Shown one piece after another: positions 34,973 through 43,975 of a DNA stretch of 64,000 bases. A program made the position numbers and the translations under genes. Where the stretch lies: NCBI GenBank assembly GCA_965232615.1, contig OZ246985.1, positions 868,001-932,000 on the forward strand, given 5' to 3'. Position 1 is the first letter of the stretch. Each line of letters opens with the position of its first letter. The notes under the pieces were generated by a model. That model was not told where the DNA came from and did no database searches. It was given only the letters and a program-made list of their open reading frames with translations. Origin of the DNA: UBA2779 sp965232615 (GTDB lineage Bacteria > Spirochaetota > Spirochaetia > DSM-2461).

Positions 34973-37911
34973 AAAAAGACGTCAGTTTCCCGGGATTTGA
35001 AACGATTTCCATAGATTCACTTGCTGAATATCAAGCTGATGGTATTCATCTCCGGCATATCCAGACAGGCGCAGAGATATACAAAGTCAACACCAGCGAT
35101 GAAGAAAATCTTTTTGCATTCATTTTCCGCACTCCACCTTCTGACCATACAGGTGTCCCCCATATAATGGAACATACCGTCCTGTGTGGATCGCAGCGAT
35201 ACCCGTTAAAAGACCCCTTCCTGGTTCTTCTCAAGGGCAGTACTCATACTTTCCTCAATGCCATGACTTATCCGGATAAAACTGTTTACCCTGCATCAAG
35301 TACTGTCAAGGCTGATTTTTTTAATCTCTTACGTGTCTATGGAGATGCTGTTTTCTTTCCGAATCTTAAAAAGGAAGCCTTTGAGCAGGAAGGGCATAGA
35401 CTGGAAATTGAAAAAGATGGCTGGTTGGTACGTTCCGGCATTGTTCTTAATGAAATGAAGGGCAACTACTCATCCCCTGAATCTGTAGCGGAGGATTTAA
35501 CTGTGAGGTCAATTCTTCCTGATACACCTTATCGATGGGATTCTGGTGGTGCTCCGGAACACATCCCTGAACTCACTTATGAAAGCTTTATTAACTTCCA
35601 TAAAACTTATTACCAACCCTCGAATACACGGATATTCCTGTATGGAAATCACAATCTGGAAGAGGTGTTGACCGTACTGGATTCAGAATACCTCAATAAA
35701 TTTCAGCATCGGAAGATTGTGTCACAGATTTCCATGCAGAGCCCCTGGTCTGAACCTAAGCGTATGACGGGGTACTGGCCCTGTCGTCCCGATGAGAGAG
35801 TTCAAGGTAAGTCCATCGTCAGCCTGAATTGGCTCTGGGGTGATACAACCGATTTGAAACAGTTTCTTGACGCACAGGTTCTTTCGTATATCCTGCTGGG
35901 TCACAGTGGTTCTCCTCTACAACAAGCCCTGATTGACAGTGCCCTTGGAGAGGACCTTTCTCCCATCAGTGGTTTAGATACCAATCTTCGACAGATGATT
36001 TTCACAGCCGCTCTCAGGGGAACCGATCCAGGGAAGGATGTCGAGATAGAGAAAGTTATCTTTGACTCCCTGGAGAAATCCTCGCGTAAACTGGATGATG
36101 ATCTTGTCGAAGGAGCTTTGAGGAGTGTCGAATTCCGTTCTCGGGAAATCAGTGGCAGTATCCCTTTCGGACTTCGTTTAATGCAGAGGGCTGTCAGGGG
36201 CTGGCTGCATGATAAACCTCCCGGGGAAAGTATGTCCTTCGAGCGACCAATGAAGAATCTCCGAGAAAATCGGGGTAAAAACTATTTTGAAGACTTGATA
36301 AGAAGATCTCTTATCAATAATTCGCATCGTACTACTGTTGTGCTCAGTCCAACTCCGGGTTTGAATGAACGGCGTGAAGAGGAAGATAGAATCCACCTGA
36401 GGGAAGTCTATGGAAAGCTCAGTCCTGAAGATTTGGTGGCTCTGGAACTATCCAATGAGAACCTTAAATCTTTTCAGGAAACTCCAGACAAACCTGAAGA
36501 TCTTGCTCGAATCCCTTTCCTCTCTCCGGAAGACCTCCCCTCGAAAGTGACTGAAATCCCTTTAGAATCCGGAACACACAGTTTGATAAACTGGTACAGT
36601 CATGAAACCCTGACTAATGGTATTTCCTACCTGGAAATGGCCTTTGATCTTGAGGGCTTGAGCCCGGAGCTGCAAATCTGGATGCCTTTATTCGGGTTTG
36701 CTCTGACTGATGTCGGGTTACCGGGTTTGCGGCACAGCGAAGTGTCACGCATGCTGGCAATGCAGATTGGTGGCCTGAATTGCTCCCTGGAAGCCTCACC
36801 AATCCACAAGAGCAGAGGAAACAGGATCAGTCTCCGATTGTTTCTTCATCTGAAAGCTCTTACCAGCCAGTGGGATAAGGCCCTTGGTATCACGATGGAA
36901 ATCCTTCATTCTGCAGATTTTGATAATTTGAAGAGAGTTGATGATCTGTTAGTAGAACTCCGTAACGATTATCGTGCCGCCATCGTTCCTTCTGGCAGTG
37001 CATTTGCATCTATGCGTGCAAGTGCAAAGCATTCTATAAGCTCTTCATGGGAAGATTTATGGTATGGCATCAGTCAATATCAGTTTCTTCAATCAATTAC
37101 TCAGAATAAGAAACGAGCCAGAATCGCTTCCAGGGCCTTGAAGAGAATTAGAGAATCCATTCTGCAGCAGACCAATCTTTCCCTCGCCGTTACATCTGAT
37201 TTTGACGACAATTCAACAGTTCTAAACAGGACACTGGAAAGAGTATCCTCCCTGCCTGTTGGATCAATCGTGCCTTCCAGAAAGCCGACACTTTTTCGCC
37301 ATGAGACTGTTGCCGAATCGATATCGATCAGCACGGCAGTTTCATATTCAGCCCTGAGCCTGCCAGCTCCCCACACTGGATCTCCAGAACATGCCATGGC
37401 TGTTCTCCTGGCCCATATTTTAAGGACTGGCTACCTCTGGGAGAATATACGGATGAAAGGAGGGGCTTATGGCACTTCTGCTTCTGTTTCGGGACTTGAG
37501 GGAACTTTTACTTTTTCCACCTACAGGGATCCCCTTATTATACCCAGTCTCACAGCCTTCCGTGAATCATTGGAATGGGCCGCAGGGAACCTCGACAATG
37601 ATACAGTAAAAATGGCAATAATTGGTTCAACAGGCCGGGAACTTAAACCTCTTAAGCCAAAAGAGAGAGGGGCGATAGCCTTTAAGCGTAAACTCTATGG
37701 TATAACGGATGAAATGAGACAGTTGGGCAGGGATACACAATTAAATGCAACGGCAGAAGATGTGAGAAAAGCCGCAGAAACCCTCCTTGATTCGTGGGAC
37801 AGCCGTTCAATTTCTGTTATAGCTGGAGATGTGGATTTACAGGAAGCCAGTAAGGTCAATCAGGCATTGAACGAATCAAAGATTACTCTGGAAATATCCT
37901 CACCAGCCTAA
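34969..37911 (+). CDS. M16C-family zinc metallopeptidase (PreP-type)
   Basis: A 980-residue peptidase of the pitrilysin/presequence protease group, with the inverted zinc motif HIMEH at about 65-69 and LNEMKGNYSSPE supplying the distal Glu. Two homologous halves follow, with the M16C-associated helical hairpin near the middle (about 440-520). Such enzymes degrade short unstructured peptides, fitting the oligopeptide uptake system encoded nearby (speculative). No signal peptide is seen, so it is probably cytoplasmic. ATG overlaps the previous stop. Confidence 0.93.
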   Translation: MKKDVSFPGFETISIDSLAEYQADGIHLRHIQTGAEIYKVNTSDEENLFAFIFRTPPSDHTGVPHIMEHTVLCGSQRYPLKDPFLVLLKGSTHTFLNAMTYPDKTVYPASSTVKADFFNLLRVYGDAVFFPNLKKEAFEQEGHRLEIEKDGWLVRSGIVLNEMKGNYSSPESVAEDLTVRSILPDTPYRWDSGGAPEHIPELTYESFINFHKTYYQPSNTRIFLYGNHNLEEVLTVLDSEYLNKFQHRKIVSQISMQSPWSEPKRMTGYWPCRPDERVQGKSIVSLNWLWGDTTDLKQFLDAQVLSYILLGHSGSPLQQALIDSALGEDLSPISGLDTNLRQMIFTAALRGTDPGKDVEIEKVIFDSLEKSSRKLDDDLVEGALRSVEFRSREISGSIPFGLRLMQRAVRGWLHDKPPGESMSFERPMKNLRENRGKNYFEDLIRRSLINNSHRTTVVLSPTPGLNERREEEDRIHLREVYGKLSPEDLVALELSNENLKSFQETPDKPEDLARIPFLSPEDLPSKVTEIPLESGTHSLINWYSHETLTNGISYLEMAFDLEGLSPELQIWMPLFGFALTDVGLPGLRHSEVSRMLAMQIGGLNCSLEASPIHKSRGNRISLRLFLHLKALTSQWDKALGITMEILHSADFDNLKRVDDLLVELRNDYRAAIVPSGSAFASMRASAKHSISSSWEDLWYGISQYQFLQSITQNKKRARIASRALKRIRESILQQTNLSLAVTSDFDDNSTVLNRTLERVSSLPVGSIVPSRKPTLFRHETVAESISISTAVSYSALSLPAPHTGSPEHAMAVLLAHILRTGYLWENIRMKGGAYGTSASVSGLEGTFTFSTYRDPLIIPSLTAFRESLEWAAGNLDNDTVKMAIIGSTGRELKPLKPKERGAIAFKRKLYGITDEMRQLGRDTQLNATAEDVRKAAETLLDSWDSRSISVIAGDVDLQEASKVNQALNESKITLEISSPA

Positions 37912-39090
37912 ACGTCTTTTAAGAAGAAGGCCGGGATATGATGCGGCTAGAGTGATGGGACCATACAGTGCCCAGAATGCACTGACATCTTGATAAACCT
38001 CACCGCTCAGTCGCAAATAAATGGATGAAATCAGTCCGATTGCATTGATTGTCCAAATCCAGGCTATAACAGATTCCTGGTATTTCCACCTTGAAGCAAA
38101 GAGGGGTATCGTGCATAAGAGGACTGTGGGTAGGGTTGACCAGAAATTGATGTTTCCATAGCCGGCATTATGATTGGTGAAGAACATAAAAAAACCGATC
38201 GTTGCTCCTGGCAAGCCAACGATTAACACAATGGGCAGCTGTATGAGCCCCCCCCATTTCAAATTTGAGGCCTGGAACCAGACGATTGACATGAACAAAC
38301 TTAAGCACAATAACAACGGCCATAGTTTCGTGGGTTTATCAGGTACTGGTGGACGAATTGCTTTTTTGAGAATTGTTTTTTCATCGGACAATGTTCGGAT
38401 TACTCCATCCCGACCTGTATATTCCAGTTTTGTTGCATAGTCTGCGACTGCATAAGGCAGGAACATCAATTCCCATCCATTGATGGTTTTATCGGTATAA
38501 GGACCAAGTAGATAATGAAGCATAATCTCTGCTGGTAATGATTGATAAGACATAGTTCGTGCATAAAATCGGAAGCTTTTGTCTTTGAGAGAGAGCGTTT
38601 GATTTTTCAGTTGATTGTCAAGAACTTCGTTCAGTATATCCCGTATGATTGTCGAACAGTTATTTGTGAAGTAATTATAGAGATATACCCGGTTTTCCGG
38701 TAATACCCACCATCGAAGTTTTTTATCAAGTATTTCCAGTTCTTCATTACCCAGATTGAGGTTATACATTGTTAAATCCATGTTATTCAGCATGGATTGG
38801 GCAATGAATCTGTCCGTCGGTGAAACAACGGCCAGGTACGGCATGTATCCTTTCATGAAGTCTTCGTAAAAATTTTCCGAATAAAAGGAAAAATTTCCAA
38901 AGTCATAGAATAAATCTTCACCTGTATCGTTATTCTTCAATGCTAATCCTATGTGTCCCCAATAGGTGTATAGAAGATCGCCAGGCCCGGCAATTATCAT
39001 TCTTGCACTTATATTTCCTGCCCATCCTGAGGTGATGGAGAATCCCAGTAGAACAGCTGAAAGCATTATTCGTACATGTTTTTTCATCAA
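37900..39090 (-). CDS. DUF4105 protein, Lnb-like lipoprotein N-acyltransferase candidate
   Basis: A 396-residue protein with a signal peptide (about 1-25), an extracytoplasmic DUF4105 domain (about 27-215) and four to five C-terminal membrane helices (about 268-390). The candidate catalytic residues of the NlpC/P60-like fold are visible: His in YWGHIGLAL (about 46) and Cys in FTNNCSTIIRD (about 145). DUF4105 is the periplasmic domain of Lnb-type lipoprotein N-acyltransferases described in Bacteroides. Assignment of that function here is by family, not shown. It converges on and overlaps the M16C gene end by 12 nt. Confidence 0.8.
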   Translation of the reverse strand: MMKKHVRIMLSAVLLGFSITSGWAGNISARMIIAGPGDLLYTYWGHIGLALKNNDTGEDLFYDFGNFSFYSENFYEDFMKGYMPYLAVVSPTDRFIAQSMLNNMDLTMYNLNLGNEELEILDKKLRWWVLPENRVYLYNYFTNNCSTIIRDILNEVLDNQLKNQTLSLKDKSFRFYARTMSYQSLPAEIMLHYLLGPYTDKTINGWELMFLPYAVADYATKLEYTGRDGVIRTLSDEKTILKKAIRPPVPDKPTKLWPLLLCLSLFMSIVWFQASNLKWGGLIQLPIVLIVGLPGATIGFFMFFTNHNAGYGNINFWSTLPTVLLCTIPLFASRWKYQESVIAWIWTINAIGLISSIYLRLSGEVYQDVSAFWALYGPITLAASYPGLLLKRRLGW

Positions 39091-39164
39091 TCATCCTGAA
39101 TTTCAATAAAGTTAGTTCAATTCCAGTACAATAAGGAGGACATAATCAACTATAGCAAGTATAC

Positions 39165-39170
39165 TATAAT
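39165..39170 (+). promoter_or_regulatory. Candidate -10 box of the histone gene
   Basis: A perfect TATAAT 26 bp upstream of the histone ATG, in an AT-rich stretch; the RBS AAAAGGAG begins about 12 nt later. No consensus -35 is at 17 bp. This would give a very short leader. Confidence 0.4.
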
Positions 39171-39195
39171 CAAATACACAATAAAAGGAGTCATT

Positions 39196-39381
39196 ATGGC
39201 TGAAAATGAAAATCTGGTTGTTGCTTCCAAGGTAAAGGCTTATATCAAAACGACAGCTGATATGAAGTGTTCTGCAACCGTCATAGACGCACTCTCCAAT
39301 GCCGTTCGTGAAATGTGTGACAAAGCGATTGACAATGCAAAAAGTGCAAGACGGAAAACTGTTCAGGACAAAGATTTCTAA
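39196..39381 (+). CDS. Small bacterial histone (single histone-fold domain)
   Basis: A 61-residue protein, MAENENLVVASKVKAYIKTT through ARRKTVQDKDF. It has three predicted helices with the histone-fold spacing: a short first helix VASKVKAYIKT, a long central helix SATVIDALSNAVREMCDKAIDNAKSA, then a K/R loop RRKTVQDKDF. The last matches the archaeal/bacterial histone ending (KRKTVxxxDL). Size and layout match the Bdellovibrio and Leptospira one-domain histones. It should dimerise and bind or bend DNA. Strong RBS AAAAGGAG 6 nt before the ATG. It is transcribed alone. Confidence 0.85.
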   Translation: MAENENLVVASKVKAYIKTTADMKCSATVIDALSNAVREMCDKAIDNAKSARRKTVQDKDF

Positions 39382-39482
39382 TTTACGGTACCTCCTCTGG
39401 AAACTTGTTTTCGGAATCTGATGAGATGAAGTATTCAAGACGAAACTGAAATGAATACTTCCTGGGGTAACCATCATTCGAT

Positions 39483-39516
39483 AATCCGGGATTGGAAAGC
39501 AGTCCCGGATTGTTTT
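39483..39516 (+). terminator. Terminator-like hairpin downstream of the histone gene
   Basis: AATCCGGGA (39483-39491) pairs perfectly with TCCCGGATT (39503-39511), 11-nt loop, followed by GTTTT. It is 100 nt downstream of the histone stop and just before a dispersed element. Confidence 0.55.
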
Positions 39517-39549
39517 CCAATATAATACCATACTTGAGCTCTATCTTAA

Positions 39550-39997
39550 GGCAACCTCTAAAAACCGTTTTTGGAATTTGGTGCAGTGACGGTGCGTTCC
39601 TCGGAGCTTTGCTCCTGCGGTACGCACCTGCTTAAATTTTTTCTTGATGCAAGGCGGTAAAAGCGGAGCTAGCCTGAGCGGTTGGCGGTGCGTTCCTCGG
39701 AGCTTTGCTCCTGCGGTACGCACCTGTTTAAATTTTTTCTTGATGCAAGGCGGTAAAAGCGGAGCTAGCCTGAGCGGTTGGCGGTGCGTTCCTCGGAGCT
39801 TTGCTCCTGCGGTACGCACCTGTTTAAATTTTTTCTTGATGCAAGGCGGTAAAAGCGGAGCTAGCCTGAGCGGTTGGCGGTGCGTTCCTCGGAGCTTTGC
39901 TCCTGCGGTACGCACCTGTTTACGTGAACATTTTGACAACGTAGCAGGGAGGAAAAAGATCAAGCCAAAAACGAAATAAGGTTTTTTAGAGGTGCCC
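39550..39997 (+). repeat. Dispersed inverted-repeat element, copy d, four hairpin modules
   Basis: About 448 bp, subfamily B at both ends: GGCAACCTCTAAAAACCGTT at the left and GAAATAAGGTTTTTTAGAGG at the right. Hairpin modules start at 39589, 39685, 39781 and 39877, exactly 96 bp apart, all with the GGTGCGT/ACGCACC outer stem and GGAGC-TTT-GCTCC inner stem. Flanks are TTAA (left) and TTAT (right), an imperfect 4-bp duplication. Because 96 is divisible by three, a long spurious open frame runs through it on the minus strand. Confidence 0.92.
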
Positions 39998-40114
39998 TTA
40001 TAGATGACCTCACAAGATCGCGCAGTTTCATTCATGATTAGTTTTCCATTTTCACCGATTCCAAATGGGGGAGATTCCTGTGGATATTAGTGTTAAGGCA
40101 CCGAATCTGTTTTC

Positions 40115-40678
40115 TTATTCCCACTTCAAAGAGATTCTGATCCGAATAAGTGCAATTTCCTGTCGCAGGTTTTCAGGCAGATCCATTTCTGAAAGACGAT
40201 CAAGAATTTTGTTTCGCTCTTCATCTTTCCCTGAGTCTCTGAAACTATAGTTCAATGCAAAAAGTGTTCTATAATCACCTGGATTGATACGCATGGATTT
40301 CTGAAGGAAGGCAAGTCCTTCTTCATGAGATCCCTCCATACTCTTCAGTATTCCCAGATTACGGAAAGCTGAAAAATTTTCAGGTTTCATTTCAATTGCC
40401 TTCATCAGACTTTTTCGAGCTTGTTCCAGATTCCCAGTTCTCAGCTGAGCACAACCCATGGCTTCCCAGGCATAGGTATTTGTTTCATCATTCTTAATAT
40501 AGAATTCTAATGCTTTAATAGCTTTGTGATTTTCCCCAGTTTCAGTATATGCAATCCCAATATCGCATATTGCCCGTAAATCATCAGGGTATTCGGAGAT
40601 TATTTCTGAAAGGATTGCTTTGGCCGATTGAAAGGCTCCTTCCCTCATCAGGTGTTCAGCGTGTTCAAGTGTGGGCAT
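40115..40678 (-). CDS. Tetratricopeptide-repeat protein
   Basis: A 187-residue soluble protein built of about five TPR units (for example LMREGAFQSAKAILSEIISEYPDD, AICDIGIAYTETGENHKAIKALEFYIKND, AWEAMGCAQLRTGNLEQARKSLMKAIEMKPEN). No signal peptide or enzymatic domain. TPR proteins mediate protein contacts. ATG is preceded by AGGAGGAGAC. It lies 24 nt after a likely broken reading frame on the same strand. Confidence 0.85.
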   Translation of the reverse strand: MPTLEHAEHLMREGAFQSAKAILSEIISEYPDDLRAICDIGIAYTETGENHKAIKALEFYIKNDETNTYAWEAMGCAQLRTGNLEQARKSLMKAIEMKPENFSAFRNLGILKSMEGSHEEGLAFLQKSMRINPGDYRTLFALNYSFRDSGKDEERNKILDRLSEMDLPENLRQEIALIRIRISLKWE

Positions 40679-40701
40679 GTCTCCTCCTGATTCAATATCG
40701 G

Positions 40702-41047
40702 TTAGAGGTAGCTCATCATAAAATCAATTCTCAGTGTCAGAAAGCCTATAAAATCTCCTTCAAGCCATTCCAGAATTTCAATTCCCCCCTGGACCATCAT
40801 ATATAACGGAGCATAACGATCAGATCCCACCTCCGGATTTCGCCACTCGTACACCAGGTTTATTCTCATCCACACATGGATTGACCTTGCTAGACTGAGT
40901 GTATGCCCCATTCATATCTGGAAAGAGCAAATTATATATAACTCGTTCTGCCAATGGTTTCCAGTATTCTGTGTATCGAAAACCAGTTTTTTGCTTCTGG
41001 GCACTGAAATTGATATATCTCGGGTTGGAGCAGTGAGGGAATGACAA
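40702..41047 (-). pseudogene. Possible frameshifted remnant of an envelope protein gene
   Basis: Two overlapping minus-strand frames share this interval. The first begins at TTG 41047 with AGGAG 8 nt upstream (SFPHCSNPRYINFSAQKQKT...). The second ends at 40702 with LEGDFIGFLTLRIDFMMSYL, which looks like the C-terminal strands of an outer-membrane barrel. A single frameshift near 40880 would join them into about 110 residues. I do not recognise the family. Low confidence that this was one gene. Confidence 0.3.
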
Positions 41048-41282
41048 AGTAAATCTCCTGATAAATTGTTTTCTTACTACGCTATAACGAGTTTGATATG
41101 GGTTTTGATTTCGCTAACAAGCTTTCTGGCTCTGATATTTTCATAATAAGTTGAGGAAGATTGGATTTCTGGATATGACGTATTCCCAGGTTAGACGAAT
41201 CGGACAAAATCAGGATATCAGTCGTCAATGTGAGTGATTAAAAGACAGATAGTGGATGTATCGCTCATTCAAGCATAATTAA

Positions 41283-41533
41283 GGGCACCTCTAAAAAACA
41301 GCTTTCAAAAATTGACGAAATGGCGGTGTGTTCCTCAGGCTATGCCCTGCGGTACACACCTGTTAGTGGCGGTATGTTCCTCAGGCTACGCCCTGTGGTA
41401 CACACCTGGTTAAATTTTTGTCGATACAAGGCGGCAGAAGCTCAAGCGTAGCTGGGCTTAGATGAGTATTTTGACAATGCAGTAGCGGCGGAAAAGATCG
41501 AGTCAAGAACTAAAGGGGTTTTTAGAGGTGCCC
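41283..41533 (+). repeat. Dispersed inverted-repeat element, copy e, with TTAA target duplication
   Basis: About 251 bp, subfamily A at both ends, GGGCACCTCTAAAAAACAGC to GGTTTTTAGAGGTGCCC, flanked by TTAA on both sides. Two hairpin modules with GGTGTGT- or GGTATGT-type outer stems and GGCTAYGCC inner parts. The remainder of the 41048-41622 gap has no gene. Confidence 0.92.
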
Positions 41534-41622
41534 TTAAGTCAATTCAGTTTCGAGCAGATTTCAATATATGAAGCAATTTGAATAGTTGACCCAGGATGCC
41601 GTTGAGTATAGGATAAGCTGTA

Positions 41623-41695
41623 CGGAATGTAGCCCAGCGGCCAGGGCACCTGCTTTGGGAGCAGGAGATCGGAGGTTCGAGTCCTCTCATTCCGA
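41623..41695 (+). tRNA. tRNA-Pro (anticodon TGG)
   Basis: The 73-nt cloverleaf has acceptor CGGAATG pairing with CATTCCG, D arm GCCC/GGGC, anticodon stem CCTGC/GCAGG with loop TTTGGGA (anticodon TGG) and T arm GGAGG-TTCGAGT-CCTCT. Discriminator base is A; CCA is not encoded in the DNA. No integrase or attachment duplication is seen next to it. Confidence 0.96.
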
Positions 41696-41705
41696 GTAAT
41701 GAACT

Positions 41706-43025
41706 TTAGTTTGTCAATGCTGCTGCCGCAGCTCCAATCAGTGGGGCATCGTTAACCCGTACTGTTTCATAGTACTTATTCTTATTTGAGAGGTAGGGTC
41801 GGAGATAGCTTTCCACCCGCTGCTGAAACCTGTAATACCAATAATACGTTGTTCCATCGATAGTGAGACAATTTGCTTCCAGTGGACCACTTCCGCTGGG
41901 TCCTTTCAGGATGGATGCTGCTATGTTTGCTGCTGATAGTTTTGCGGCACGCTCCAGCAGGGCATCAAAAAGAAACCACAACCGTTGCCGGTCGGATTCA
42001 TTGGCATGAGTTTTCATTACTCTGGCAATAGCATTGTCCCTGGTATCTGCAGGATTATGGCAGTAATTATCAGCATCTTTTGTTGAAAACATACCGAGTT
42101 CAGTCAGTGAATGAACAGTTCTGGGAGAGAATAGTCCTTTACTGCCAGCGAGCATTGCACTTTGAGTTGCAAGAGCTCCAAAGTAGCCACCAGATAGCAT
42201 TTTTTCCAGCAGATATGCATTGGCATCAGATGTTATTCTACCCAGCATTAAATCGGCTTCACCCCTGTTTGGGTATGCGTAATTTCCAGTTTCACAATTT
42301 ATAATCTGCTTCCCGGAAGGGTTAAGATCAGGGACTTTCCCTATGGCGGAGTTTGATTCCACATAGCAGGTATTGGTTCCTGTTCCAAGGATGAATCCTG
42401 CGTATCCTCCCCAGGGGCGGGTTGGATTGGAGAGTTTACCGGTCAGTAGAGTCGCTACGGCATCATTAAGAATAACAATATCTGGTACATCCTGTATTCC
42501 TCTGTTGCGGAGAGCATCTTTGAAATCTGAGCCAATCATACGACCAACAACATCAGGAGCTTTTATTTCTTTTGACCAATGAAGCAGTCGACCATCCCTG
42601 TCTGGAAATATTTCTGTTGGATAGGAAAAACAGAATCCTATGCCTGAATCCCGTGAGATGAGAGGTTCTACCAATGCTGCTAGAGTATCAAAGAATTCCT
42701 CCCTGCCCACTGTGGAATCCCTGGAACCAGGCATGGGATGCTTTGAATAATTGTCGATAACTGGTTTCTTCCCATCTTTGAATGTTACAAGTGCTACACG
42801 CAGGTTCGTTCCACCAGCATCCAGAACTACGGTTGGTTTTTCCATGGGAATATCGGTATCAGTTTCAATATATGTGGGGAGCATTTTCAGAGAGGATGGT
42901 TGTCCATTGAGACCAAGAGTCATCTCTTCCAGCATATGGTCAACAGTGTTCTCCATATTCACCATATCAGGATGCATATGGACTTCCAGGAGAAATTTTT
43001 CGACAGTGTTTCTATGTTTATTCAT
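41706..43025 (-). CDS. Hexokinase (eukaryote-type)
   Basis: A 439-residue hexokinase-1/2 family enzyme phosphorylating glucose or other hexoses with ATP. The phosphate-1 motif is VVLDAGGTNLRVALVTF, the sugar-binding/catalytic segment contains GFCFSYPTEI and ILNDAVATLLTG (catalytic Asp in NDAVA), and the phosphate-2/adenosine region includes GFILGTGTNTCYVE. This is the long hexokinase fold found in eukaryotes and a few bacteria such as spirochaetes, not the short bacterial glucokinase. A large dispersed element begins about 105 bp upstream of its ATG. Confidence 0.92.
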   Translation of the reverse strand: MNKHRNTVEKFLLEVHMHPDMVNMENTVDHMLEEMTLGLNGQPSSLKMLPTYIETDTDIPMEKPTVVLDAGGTNLRVALVTFKDGKKPVIDNYSKHPMPGSRDSTVGREEFFDTLAALVEPLISRDSGIGFCFSYPTEIFPDRDGRLLHWSKEIKAPDVVGRMIGSDFKDALRNRGIQDVPDIVILNDAVATLLTGKLSNPTRPWGGYAGFILGTGTNTCYVESNSAIGKVPDLNPSGKQIINCETGNYAYPNRGEADLMLGRITSDANAYLLEKMLSGGYFGALATQSAMLAGSKGLFSPRTVHSLTELGMFSTKDADNYCHNPADTRDNAIARVMKTHANESDRQRLWFLFDALLERAAKLSAANIAASILKGPSGSGPLEANCLTIDGTTYYWYYRFQQRVESYLRPYLSNKNKYYETVRVNDAPLIGAAAAALTN

Positions 43026-43129
43026 CTTTTCAGTATGACCATCGAACGCTGTGAATGCAAGCTGAATCCAGCATTACAATGGTAAAATTCTATCTGATTA
43101 AATCTCTAACTCAGGAGATTCTCATTCAA

Positions 43130-43677
43130 GGGTACCTCTAAAAAACAGCTTTAGGAAATTGACGAAATGGCGGTGTGTTCCTCGGAGCTTTGCTCCTGCG
43201 GTACGCACCTGCTTAAATTTTTTGTCGATACAGGGTGGCAAAAGCTCAAGCGTAGCCTAAGCGGTTGGCGGTGCGTTCCTCGGAGCTTTGCTCCTGCGGT
43301 ACGCACCTGCTTAAATTTTTGTCGATACAGGGTGGCAAAAGTTCAAGCGTAGCCTAAGCGGTTGGCGGTGCGTTCCTCGGAGCTTTGCTCCTGCGGTACG
43401 CACCTGCTTAAATTTTTGTCGATACAGGGTGGCAAAAGTTCAAGCGTAGCCTAAGCGGTTGGCGGTGCGTTCCTCGGAGCTTTGCTCCTGCGGTACGCAC
43501 CTGCTTAAATTTTTGTCGATACAGGGTGGCAAAAGTTCAAGCGTAGCCTAAGCGGTTGGCGGTGCGTTCCTCGGAGCTTTGCTCCTGCGGTACGCACCTG
43601 CTTACGTGAGCATTTTGACAACGCAGTAGCGGCAGAAAAGATCGAGTCAAGAACTAAATGGGTTTTTAGAGGTGCCC
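43130..43677 (+). repeat. Dispersed inverted-repeat element, copy f, five modules at 97-bp period
   Basis: The largest copy, 548 bp, subfamily A ends GGGTACCTCTAAAAAACAGC and GGTTTTTAGAGGTGCCC. It is flanked by perfect TCAA duplications. Modules start at 43170, 43268, 43365, 43462 and 43559 (98, then 97 bp apart) and are almost identical except the first, which has GGTGTGT paired with ACGCACC. The near-identity indicates recent tandem amplification. Confidence 0.95.
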
Positions 43678-43975
43678 TCAATTTATATAGTGTCAGGAAG
43701 CTTGTTGTAACCTGGTTTCATTAAAATTCTGCTATGTGAGGATCCTTGTCAGATAGAGTAATTTGATGTTGAATAACAGCTGTTATTCGGCAAATCACTC
43801 TCTGGAACGATAAGAATTCTCATCGGTAAGGTGAGTAGTAAATACTGACTCCGTCAGATATTGATTTTCTATCTGGAGAAATCAATCCATTTAACAAGCT
43901 TTCTGACACTGCATTCAATCGATAAAAAGATCCTGTGTGCCTGACAAAATAATGTCCTGAATATAGGATGTCTGC

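Noticed and set aside
39541..40035. A 164-residue minus-strand open frame with three identical protein repeats
   Set aside because: It lies wholly in the repeat element; the frame stays open only because the 96-bp unit is divisible by three. No RBS or family match.
41623..41695. tRNA-Pro as an integration site of a genomic island
   Set aside because: No integrase and no duplicated tRNA 3' end are seen nearby; the adjoining repeat has its own TTAA target duplication.
43678..43975. Possible small gene or RNA between copy f and rlmH
   Set aside because: Only the recurring 19-mer motifs are present; no open frame with an RBS and no recognisable RNA fold.
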